64,000 nt of DNA from Lates calcarifer. Its lineage: Eukaryota; Chordata; Actinopteri; Centropomidae. The notes under the pieces were generated by a model that was given only the letters and a program-made list of their open reading frames with translations, was not told the DNA's origin and searched no databases. Positions within the stretch are counted from its first letter, which is position 1. Each line of letters begins with the position of its first letter. A program made the position numbers and the translations under genes. Of the stretch, positions 46,501 to 58,500 are shown one piece after another. The stretch lies in the NCBI RefSeq assembly GCF_001640805.2, contig NC_066845.1, positions 19,160,307 through 19,224,306 of the forward strand. The letters are read 5' to 3'.

Positions 46501-49500
46501 CAGTGACGCCAAGGCAGAACAATGGTGAGGAGAGAACATGAGGACATAATCGTAGGCTGGTGGACAGGAGAGGACAGAAGTCTTGGGTTGATTACTTGTG
46601 GTTGCTGTCTTCGTTTGGCAACAACCTGCCGATCTTCTTTCTGTTTGTACCCTCTTCCTCTTCTTTATCATCTTCCCTCCCGTCACAGAATCAGTCACAT
46701 GAATAACTGAGCGACTCTGTCTTGCTTTTAACTGTTATCTCCACAGACTTCTTGTGTTCCCTCTCCTCACTGTCTACTCTTGTTTGCTGATGTTGAAGTG
46801 TCATTCGCTGTTCTCTGTCCATTGCCCAGCATAGTTGTCTTGTTCTTTTACCTGTATTGTAACCACATCGCCATCATTCTTCTTTTTCCTTCCCCCTTGT
46901 AGGTGAGTGAGTTGACATTGTAGAGTTTTGTTGAATGATTCTCTAGAATGTGACCCTCAGCTTCCTTCAGTCAGAAACCTTCCACCTCGTCTGTATCCTT
47001 TGGATCTTGGAAGAAGGGCCAGCAAGACCGCCAGCAAACCATTTCCCTCTTGATCTATCAATATTTCTCTTTCGTGTGCATACAGCCTTGATAGAGGATC
47101 TATTATCAGCCTCAGGTGTAAGACTGAAGCTTCTTGTTTCACGCGATGAATGGGTAACCGATGTGAATGTGGATGAGGAAGAAAATGGACATCGAGCAAC
47201 CATTATCGGTGGCTTCTCCTTTGGCCCAGGGCTGAGCTGAATCTGATGCCCAAACATGGAACAAAATCTCCGTTAGGAAAAGCAGATGCCGTTTGCAGAA
47301 GGCATAAACAAGCAACATATCATTGCTTTTCTTTGCTCCTTTTTCGGTTTCCGTTGATGCCGTTGTGAGTTGAGATTGTGTGTTCGCTTGGCAGCCGCTG
47401 GTTCACCTCTGCGCTCAAAAGCAGAGAAGCTCTGTCATAGCTAAAATACTATAACCAATATCTGGCTTTAGTGGATAAACAGAACATAATATAGTCTTAT
47501 ATGTAACATTATCTAATGTAGTATAGTAAGTAGTGTTGAAGGGTGTGGATAAAGACAGAGAGAGGTTTTTGTCATTGGTAAGAGCTCTGCTGCACTGTGC
47601 TGTTTCCTAGGCTGCTGGTACTAGCGACTATCCCTCACAGCTCTCTCTGTTTCTGCTCACTGCACACTCCTCCATTCCATCGTACGTGCCCGCTGTGGCT
47701 CAGATAATGGCCTCTCGCTCTGCACACACTGAAGAGAGAGAGGAGAGGAGATGGAGGGAGAGGCTGTGCGAGAGGGAGGGGAATGGAGAGAGGGAGGGAG
47801 AGAGAGAGAGGGGAAGGTGGGGGCTGCGAAGAGAAGCCGACTGCATGTGTAGCCGAGAGAAAGAAAGAGGATATTGAAAAAGGGAAGGGAGGAGCAGACA
47901 GAGATAATGAGAAAGGAAAAAGGAGAGAACAGAAAGCATCGGCCATAAGAAGAGGCAAGAGAATGAGAAACGTGTGTGTTGTGCTGGGGGGAGGTGTGTT
48001 GTGTGTGTGTGGCTGGCTGTGTGTGCCTGTGTGAATGCATGCATGCGTATTTCGGCGTTCGCTCTGTCTGTGCCGCTGCACAGACTGGAAGAAATAAAAA
48101 GGAACAACCCAACAAGGCCGGACTGCTTGTAGGTTGCTTTGCCGGCAAGCAAGTCTCATGCTCCTCTCTGTCTCCTTTTCTGCTTTCTGCTCTCCAACCG
48201 GCAGCTTTGTCTGGACGTCAAGGACCACGTAAGTATGCGTCGCTGGTCCTCGGGCTCTCAGCCGGCTTCATATTGTCAGCGTCTCTGCTTCATGTTCCTG
48301 CTCAGCACGGCAGCAAAGGAAGGGGTGGGGGAGGAAGGAGGAGGACAAGAGGGAGGATGGGGAGTGTTGTGTATCTAGGATTTAGGTTCAGCTGTCTATT
48401 CACAAGCTGAATTTAACCCCCTCACCACCACCAGTAGTAGTAGTAGTCTTTACACACTTTATCTCCTCCCTCTTTTTTTTTCTTTTTCTTTTTTTGCAGC
48501 ATCAGAGTTAAACAGCACTTGTTTGGCTCTCACACAGAGCTATAAAGGCTTTTCTTGTTTAAAACACTCCCAGACTCAAGTGTCTGGTTTACCAGGTTCT
48601 GCAAGATCTGATCTGGTTAGGTGTGTTGATGTTTTTTGATGCTCTTATTGGTGTGTGTCAAGCTTGTACAAATTGTGTGTGTGTGTGTGTGTGTTTCTGT
48701 TTGAAATAGAGTGACACAGTTAGAGAGAGGACAGGGATAGAGTCCTTGCAGGAGAGTATGCTCTGTCACGGTGTAAATATTTGTCAAAGCACGTGGTTTG
48801 TAAAGTCCGGATAGTTGTAGGTGTAGCTGTGCGCTGCAGGTATCAGTGTAGCATGTCGATCCTGTACCGGCATATAGATTGACAAAAATGTCAATTAAGG
48901 TTAATCAAAGCTCAGATTATATGTGGATTTAAAGAGGTGTTATTTTTTGTGTAGTGTAGTATTTGTTATCTGCACCGGCACAGCTGAGAAACATCCACTT
49001 GTTCTAAATGTTGAGCATGAGGTGCTTTAAACCCATGTGACTTTTGTCTGTGGTAGTGTTTTGTGTATGTAACTGTGAGAAAAAGAGGAAAAGAGAGTCT
49101 CACTGTGTGACTGACAGTGCGTGATTGTGGGATGTTAGGTTGTGCAGTGTTGCAGTCACTCTGTTTCAACACTGCAGTTCTCATAACTGCCGCGCACAGC
49201 AACCACCCCCCCCCTTCCTCTTTCCCGTCTGATGCCACTGATAGTGCAGACATGGGGCCTCTCACGTATTGCATGCCGGCTGTTCACTGCCACCCCCGAC
49301 CCCAACCACACACCACCTCTCACCAATACTACTGCCACCCCCTGGGACCCCCATCAGACACCCAGTGCAGAAGGTGGATTCAAAAGAACCGAGCATACTG
49401 CCTGTCCAGTAATTAGCCACTTCAAAGGCTTATTTTAATAATATTCAAATGATGGGGAAGCTGGACGTCAGGCTCACTTCTACTATCATACACTGATGGA

Positions 49501-52500
49501 TCTACATACAGAAGCCATCTTATTTCTTTTTGTCTGGCTGGAGATAATAGGATACTCAGTGGTTTACATCTATCTGGAACTAGCTCACATTTATTTTGTG
49601 GTGTGAGACCGACAGCTGGCTGGACTTTAATGTGAGTTGTATGTATGTGTAAGAAATTATTTATATCCCAGTCACATCATAGTAGTTAGACATGTTGGAA
49701 TACTCTGTGTTCAGCCACAACATGAACTCTGTCAATGATTTCTCAGCCTGCCCTTGGATTATCTTTGTTTGCTGTTCTTCTCTAGACTCATTTAATTATA
49801 ATCTACAAGGAGCTAACCAGGGCTGAATATTGTTTGTGAGTGACATCTTAGAATTTAAGTGAACTGGAGTTACACAGTTGGCTTTAACATATCAAGATAA
49901 CTCAGATTAGCAGTAATTTAGACAAATGTAGCAACATTACTTTTTAACTGTCCACACCTTTCTATTGTGGTCAAACTCAGACTAAAATAAATAGAATTCT
50001 TTGAAAATGTAATTTGACACATAGTCAGGTGATGTGTTTCAGTGTAACTACTAATGTGGCAACTGTCCCAGTTTTGACTTAGAGAGGAAGTGAGATACAT
50101 GTATGTGGCTGCACTGATCAGCTCCTGATTAGTGTTGCTTCATGTCTGAGAAGGTCTTAAAATTGACTGAAGTTATATTAAAGTGAGATGAATTAAAAAA
50201 AGAAAAGAAGGAATAAGTCACTTATTTGTGACTCTTAATCAATGTGATTGTAGAATAATTCTTCATTCTATGTTTTCTAATTTTGTATGCTGGGATACAA
50301 TGACTGTAAGAAATACTGCAGTTTAAAAATGACAGTCTGTATCCATCTATTACAGGTGCAGTTACCTTGTCACTTTACAGCCGAAAGTGGGTCATGTTGT
50401 AGAGCAGGTAGTGTCGAGTAGGAAAAGTGAGCCTTTGTCAAACATCATGAGCAAGAAGGTGTTGCCTATGTTTTGCTCAAAAATCACTTATAGGAAAGAC
50501 AAAGATTTTCTTTGTTTTCATCATTGAAAACAAAGAAATGTTTTGTCAAATTGTGTGTCTCAAGATTACTTTTCAACAGTATATAGTAAATTTGAATGAG
50601 GATTAGAGTCAGGTTCACAAATAGGCTACTATGCTCAAAAGGCTTCATCTGTGTTAAATTGTTTGAACCAAACACCCAGCAAATTGAATGACATTGCTGT
50701 TGTTGGAGCTCTATGCTCTCGTATTTGGAAGTGAAATCTTATTAGTATTTTATGCAAGTGAATCTATCCACTGTTTGCCCTCTATAGTATGTTTTTTTTT
50801 TTTTTTTTTGGTCATAGTTACATGTTTTATTTATCCTCCAATCATATATGTCCACAACATCTGTAACACTTGATGGCCCATATGGATGCTCATATTGTCT
50901 GTGCACGCCAACTGTGAGTTCTACATCTTCTCTGCTACACCAGTGCCTGCTTCAACATTCATAATTCTTCATACAAAATTCTTCCTAGTTTCCCAGAGTC
51001 CCCTCATGTCGGCATTCAGGTGTAAATGTTTTTTCTCTCTGAATAAGTGTTCATGTTCATCAAATACTGTAAATCTCAGGGTCTGCTGGCTGATTTTCTC
51101 AGATTGTTCTAGAGCATTGCATGAATAGATCCACACTGCCAAACTCTTCAGTTCCTTGCAAATAATGGTTAAGCCCTCTATGTGTGTCCGGACCAAATAA
51201 CTGTAAGGTTCAAACAGCAGATCATGTTCAAACAAGACTTTCTTTCACACTTTGACAAAGAATTTCAGTATTTCTAGTACTACACTTGGTCAGCAGTTCT
51301 CTCTGAAATATCTTATGACTGTACTTTTTTACCAACCAGGGCATGGCTACAGATTATCTTAGTAATACATACTGGTCTTCAGATATTTGGGTTATTTTAG
51401 CTTTGCCATTTAAGGTCTTGTTTTGGACGAAAATTTCCTGGGTTCATGCTAGTGATAGACTGATATGTTTTTTTTTGATTATTAGTAGTCAAAGAGGCTA
51501 ATAACCGATATTTGGAGCCGATAATTCATTTGCAGTAAAAGTTAAAATATTGGCGCCAAAATTTTGAATAATACAAACTCCAACACTTAACTTTGTTTAA
51601 ATGCCTTTAAGCATATGTTTATTTAAACAGCTTTTCAGATTTGCAACATGTTAAAGGTTTTTTTTTATCTTAGACAATAGACAATATACATTAGACAAAT
51701 ACATCTTTGTTTTAAAATTCTAACAAAAAGTGCAGGGAGCTCCCAGGTTCAGCAGCATGTCTTATAAAGTTAACTGAAATTTTAAATAAATAAATAAATA
51801 GCTTCCTGAAGTTTTATAAAGTAAATAAGACAAAGTTAAATAAAATTTGCACAGAAATGTGAGTCTCAAATCAATTAGTAGTCCCAATTGAGCAGCACCA
51901 GATTGTGGTGCAAAAAGCAGAGTTGCTCAGCATGTATGAGCACTGTGCATGCACAGCTTTCACCGCTGATTGGCTGTTGGCTCTTTGTTTAACCAATCAG
52001 ATGATGCTGTGGGTGGGACAATGCTGGAAACAGCGTAGTGACTGCAGGCCGTCGATATGCGCCAAAATGCCGAATATCGGCACCAATAATCAGCCCAGCC
52101 AATAATCGGTCTATCCCTAGTTCATGCTCATCTCTCCAGTGAATGAGTGGTTAATTTCAGTGAACAGTTCAATTCAAATTAACATCAGCAAGCCCACTAT
52201 GAACAACTGGAAAAAATATTTAAACAGAAGTCTTACATAGAACTTTTTCAAAGTTAAAAAGGTATCATAAACACCATGATAACTTACTTAGTGTTTGATT
52301 TTGGCTAATGATAGTACAGACAGGGTCTCCCAATACCATGGGTTACATGTTTGAACTCCAACTGCCTGCTTTGCATAGCCCAACTGATCTGGAGAAGAGT
52401 GTCCCTCTATAAACAACAGTGAAACTATGTCACATGACCTGTGACTTGCTTGACAAAACACGGCTGTTGTGAGATCACTCCACTGAAGCCATGGTTAATT

Positions 52501-55500
52501 CAGTTTTTCAGCCCTACTGACCTGACCCTGCTGCACTGTATGTTCTCTGTATGTGAGAGGTGGGAGGAAAAGAGCTGGAAGAAGGGAATGGAGTCTGACA
52601 TTACTTGATGGTTGATACTCTATCAATTATTTTTAGCATGCAGATGAGTCGTACTAATTTATTAATTTACAGTGATTATTAAGTCATATATTTAATGTTT
52701 TTTTGCATATCAGTCCTGAATGTATTGGTTTCTTATAATCTCACTAACCTTGCTCATATCTGTCTTTCAGACTGTTCACGAAGTCACTTCAGTGGATGGC
52801 CCCAGAAGTGGAGGCCAGATGGAAATTGGGTCACATGACCGCCTCCAGGAAGGCGCGCTGAGCCTGGAACTGGCCAATGGGGTGAATCGCTACAGAAATG
52901 ATGATGAGGCATCTATGGAAACAGAGCAGCAGAGGGCAGGAAGTGTGCCTCCAAGGCAGTGCTGGGTGACAGGACATGGCAAGGTCAGTGACACCCAACA
53001 ACAGCAGCCATGTTGGAACAGCAGCAGTGGTGCAACCCCTGGTGAACCTGTCCACCATGCAAACGTGGAGGATGCCCATAATCTGGTGGCTTTTTCTGCC
53101 ATTGCTGGCTCCTTGCCTCCTTCTTCCTCCTCTTCCTGCCTTCTTGTGCAGCCAAACACAGCCCAGCTATATGAGAAGTTCACCCAGGAGATGGGTGTTG
53201 AGGGGGCTCAGGCTAGCCTCTCTGCAGGGGCTCCTAAGGGAATCCACCAACCTCCAGAAGACCTGACCACCCTACAGACAGCACTGAACCAAGCCAAACA
53301 TGGACACAAGCCCCCCAACTGCAACTGTGATGGGCCTGACTGTCCAGACTACCTTGAGTGGCTGGAGAAGAAGATTAAGTTGGCAACCAATGAGGATCAA
53401 GGCACCCACAAGATTGTCAATGCTTCCCCACACTCACAGCCTCATCTACAGCAACCCCTTTTGCGACATCACCCTCAGCCCCACCCCCAGGTGAATGGTG
53501 GTCACAGTTTGTCTAATTCATACTCTCAGCAGCAACAGGGAACTCAAGGCCCTCACCCCGACCAAGTGCCCTGCTCCAAACCCCCAATACCTTGCTCTCC
53601 CCAGGTGCTCTCCATAGCCAAGGAAAAGAACGTCAGTCTTCAGACAGCCATTGCCATAGAAGCCCTGACCCAGTTATCTGGTACCAGTCCACAAGCTGCT
53701 GGCTCTCCAGGTCAAACACCCTACAACAGTAACCACCACCAACATACCCAGAACCTACCATCCCAGCCCCACAATGGCTCTAGCTTGATTCCACCGTCTT
53801 TTGGCACCCACTTATCATCTTCACGTTCACAGTCCGTCCCTCCAGGACTACACACCAGCCAGCAGGCCCCAGTGTCCTGTGAGCACCACAGGCCCCAGTC
53901 GCAAGGCCAGCCACCCCATGCCGCCCCTCTCCCTTCCTCTACCTCTCCCTTCCTAGGTCAGGGAAAACCTCCAGGCTACAGCCCTAGTCCACAGCAGTGG
54001 CAGCAGAGCTCAGGCAGAGGCTCTGAACAGAGGAACGCATGGATGTGTATGAAGCCTGAGCCCCAGTCTCACTTCGCTGCTGCACCTCACAGTAGCTTAG
54101 ACCCTATGTCAGAGCTCAAACAGCTGCTTGGTGACACCAGTGGCAAGTTCAGCAATGCTCATTTCAAGCTTCCAGTCACACAGCAGCTCAGCTTAACCCA
54201 GAATGGAGGTATCCAGGCCCAGGATAACCCAGCACTGTCCAGGTTAAAGCAAGAGCCAGGGGAGCACTACCATCACACTGCCTCCATGGGACATTATGGC
54301 ATGGCTAATGGTCAGCAGCAGGGTCAGAACTACCCCGGCACTCCCTTGTCACCTGGCCAAGCAGCCATTAGTCACTCCACTCAGGCAGCTCTGCAACAGC
54401 ACCTTCACTACAAGAGGAACCTCTTCTCTAACCACTCCTCTGGCTTTGGAGCACCAGGCCCACGTGCACCTCTGGCTTGCCAAAACTTGAAAAAATGGTG
54501 GCCACAGATGGAGGCAGAAAGTTTGTCACATCTGGCCATCAAACAGGAGCCTAAGGAACCCAAGAAGAGAAAAAGCAACCATGGATCTCCTGTCATAAAA
54601 GCTATGAGTGGGGTGCTTACAGGTCCTCCATTACCCAAACCCAAGCAGATAATCATCAAGAAGACCAAGCAGAAAGCCTCCATGCCAACCTTCCTGCCTC
54701 AGACTCAGATCACCATACAAAAACCACCAGTCCTCATGATGGACAGAGCCCTGGCCCTGACCAACCTGCAAGCAGGTTGTCTCCCCTCTCTGCCCCTCCA
54801 CAGTAACTCCACTCAGGCTGCTGCTGCAGGCCTCCCTGCCCCAGCCCAATCTCAGGTATCCATTTCCTCAATGACTCCCTCTTCCACTGTTTCTGCTTTG
54901 TCAGAAAACACTCCAGCCCTCATGGGCCCTCTGCCCCCACCTGTGGCCCTTGTAGCCCATGCTAAGTCAGAAGGAGCGGGCAGCTTGGCCTCCAGTAACA
55001 CCAGCACCACCATACCTCTGACCTCTACATCTCCATCCAGCACCTCACAATTACCGAGTCTCATCAACATAGACCCTAAGTACGAAGAACTGATCCGCCA
55101 GTTTGAGGCTGAATTTGGGGACTCAGCCCCAGATGCATCCACCAGTCAGTCCATGGAGGTGACTGCTCCAGCCCCTCAGCTGGGGAAACAGTCCCAGACC
55201 AGTCCTCAGGACCTCAGTCCCACATCATCATCCACCTCCCAGTCGGCTCCCTTAATTCTCACCACTCAAGCCAGCTCCACACCTCATCCAAAGGATGAGG
55301 AGATGGAAGTTAATAGGAATGAGTCAGGGACCCAAAGTGAAGCAAGCTTGAATCAGGCATCCACAGAAAGACCTGTGGCGGAGCAGCATGAGGGGTCCCT
55401 CCATGTCTCTCTGCAGCAGGAGGCTGTCCTGGAAAAGCAGCAGCAGCCCAGTGTGGTAGAGGATAAGTTCAGCATGCCATGTTCCCCGCTGCCTAAACGC

Positions 55501-58500
55501 ATGAAGATTGAAGCTTCGGGTGATATAGCAGTACTGTCCACCACATGCTATTCTGAAGAGGACACACCCACCAAGGACAGTCTGCCTTCTTCGCCATCTC
55601 TAAGAGGCTTCCTTGAGTCTCCTCTACGCTACCTGGACACCCCCACCAAGAGCCTGCTGGATACTCCTTCCAAAGATCTACAGGAAGAATTCCCCTCCTG
55701 TACATGTGTGGGTAAGTCAGTGTGCTTGTATCTGTCAATATTTGTAAGTATGCAGGAGGATGAAGTTGCTATTAGTCCACAAACTGCACTAGCAATTTAC
55801 AGACACATATTTAGTAATGTTGAAAAAACACACTACACTCCAAAACATTGTTGATTAATCTCTGAGAGGAGATAAATTTAAGCAAGTCTGTAAGGACAGT
55901 AAAGCTGACCAGTGTTAAATAGTATTGGCTTTTTTGTAAGTCACAAATAGTAAATGAACTGCACTTAAATAGCTCTTTTCTGGTCATGTCAACCAGTCAT
56001 GGCACAGGTTACATTCATTCACACACACATTCATACATTGCTTGTTTTTACATATACACAGCGCTCTAACGCACACACATTCACACAACGATGCTACACT
56101 GGGGGCAATTTTGGGTTCACTACCTTGCCCAAGGATACTCCGGCACGCAGACTGGAGGAGCCGGGGATGGAACCACTGACCTTCTGATTAGTGGGTGACC
56201 CGCTCTACCTCCTGAGCCACAGCCGCCCTATAGCAAGTACCCTATAGCAGCATGAGAGCATGCATGTTTTGCAGGGAAGACACTTTTGGGAAAGACCCAG
56301 AAGTGTGATTGTTTTGCTGTATCTATTAAGCTAAACATGAATTATTCTGTCACTGTCTGTGACTATCAGTGTTTTACTCTACCAGTTGATTTAAACAGGT
56401 CTACTGTCAGGTTTTGTGTTTCAGTTCCCACCTCCAGCTTCCCCTATCTGGATGTTTGTTGAGTTGCCAGGGTGTGTGGCTGCGACCATCCATACTGCAA
56501 CAGTGTGAGGCAATTAAGGCAGTGGGAAGGAACAATAGTAGTTGTGCCGTGGGTTTGGGTCTGCCAGGCAAGCAACAGATAGATAAAGTTACCCTTGGTG
56601 GATTTACCCTTTGATTCATCCACATTGTTAGTTTAAAAGGTTGGGTCTTTATTTATTAAGATCCAGCATGTCTCTGTCCATTAAGTCATCAAATCATGAC
56701 TCAGTAAATCAGAATATTGCCACTGTAGCTACTGTGAGTCATTTACTTAGTCAACAACTGAATAATTAAATATTTTGTTCTCAGAAAAACTGTTCAGAAA
56801 TTACCATGATTTTTGTGTAGTCACTGGGTGTTAACTGTACGGCTATGAAGGGTTAAGGCCTGGTAAATAGACCCTTGCTGTCCCTAAACACTGAAGAGGA
56901 TGCACAGTAGGGGGAGAGCAGCTGCAGCAAAACACTTGCTAGCTGTGTGCTGTTACTGAGAATAAAGACCAGCAGACAACAGGTCTTCATGGTAAAGCAT
57001 GGTTACACAGTGCCCTGTTAACTCCTGGTAGCACAGCACCACACTGGAATGAGACTGCCTCCAACACACACAGATACAATACACAACCATGATGTGCACA
57101 TGGACACACACAATTTCCACGCAAGAATTTAGTATGACTCCTCCACTTCCTGCCCATAGCCACGCCCTGGTGCCTCCCTCCAGTAACAGGGGACTGTGAC
57201 CTCATATTGCCTTTGAATCACACTACACTGTGTTCTGTGTTCACATTTCAGATAACCAGCTGATAGTGTAGTGAACATTTACATTCAGAGCATTTAGCTA
57301 ATATTGTTATGCACTAGAGATGATACAGAATTGTTATGTACAGATGCAAGTGCAACACAGTTTTACTTGCCAAACAATCCTGTTTTTAAACACATGACAA
57401 ACTGTTACAGAGCTATGCAATGCAGGGTCCATTACAGCCTAAATTACAGTCTAATTACAGTTAATGCAGGATACATACAGCTGCACTGTGTCACACACAA
57501 AGATAAGCACTGAAGTCATATGGCATGGTTTACAATTACAGACAAATGTTCACAATGGTCAAATGCACTCGCACATACATACACACGCTTATACACAACA
57601 TACATAGATATACACAGTGTGCTCTTAGACACACCCTTAGTCCCTTTAAGTACTCACACAGACTGAGTCATTCATGCCTACCTCAAAAATCTTCTGCTTC
57701 GCACAGTATCTCCACACATGCACCACACCCTGTTGTCACAGCCCACTGTCTGTGCGTGGGGAGATTATGTGTGTGTTCATGTGTTTGTGGGAACTAGATG
57801 TTGCAATCAGTAGCACATTCTCACGCTTCTCATATATGATTTGGCTCCAACTACAAAGAGGATGTCTTTCAGTTTTTCCAAAAATACATCAAAACACACC
57901 AGCTGTACCTTTGACCTTGAACAAAACTCTACAGAAACTGAGATGTAATAACATGCAAAGACACAACCTCAGTCTTTACTAAGAAAAAGGGACTTTTACT
58001 GTAATGTTTTCAGCTTGAGTGAGACATTACTCAGTTCAATGAGGCAAACACCCATTAGCTTCAAGCAGAACTGCTTAAACACAGGGAGATTATTTATTTG
58101 ATCACTGCAATAAACAAAAACATTTATAAAACCTAAGTAGTCTCCACCACAGAGGGGTTTTTTGTATATATAAAATTGATGCAAAAATTAATGTAGGTAT
58201 AGAAGAATAAAGTATTGAATATGGAAGCATAGTTTCAAATGATCTCAGCAGAAACAGTGCATGATAATGGCTGTGACTGAAACACATGCTAATGAAGTAC
58301 TTATTTCCTCTATGAGTGTAAGATAAGGAAGTTGAAAATGAATCATAAAGTGGTAAAAGAGTGGTATTGATTCTGATATTTACTCATGATATTATACTAA
58401 CCAGATAAAATAATAGTAATAAATGTTATACAATGTGTAATTTTCCACAGGGCTTTTCAGGTCCAGTTACGAGTTGTTTCTTCACTCTGTATTGTCTCTT

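Larger units (their letters stand above)
38613..52770 (+). other. tet3 intron between the short exon and the large exon (14.2 kb)
   Basis: Mostly unremarkable AT-rich sequence. It holds a CpG-richer stretch at 38.9-39.5 kb, GA-rich tracts at 43.75-43.83, 44.39-44.44 and 47.73-47.94 kb, AGT repeats at 48433-48447, a poly-T run near 50788-50810 and a hAT element at 51.45-52.12 kb. Candidate short exons are given under findings. Confidence 0.5.

Noticed and set aside
46950..47257. Three overlapping frames of 80-96 codons on both strands
   Set aside because: Open in several frames at once without a recognised domain; treated as a chance opening.
47635..48228. Overlapping minus-strand frames up to 197 codons
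   Set aside because: Low-complexity Ser/Leu/Pro from GA-rich DNA, open in several frames at once, as expected from a lack of TA-containing stops.
56000..56230. tRNA gene candidate on the minus strand
   Set aside because: A and B boxes are present, but the sequence continues into a SINE body and does not form a full cloverleaf; called a SINE instead.
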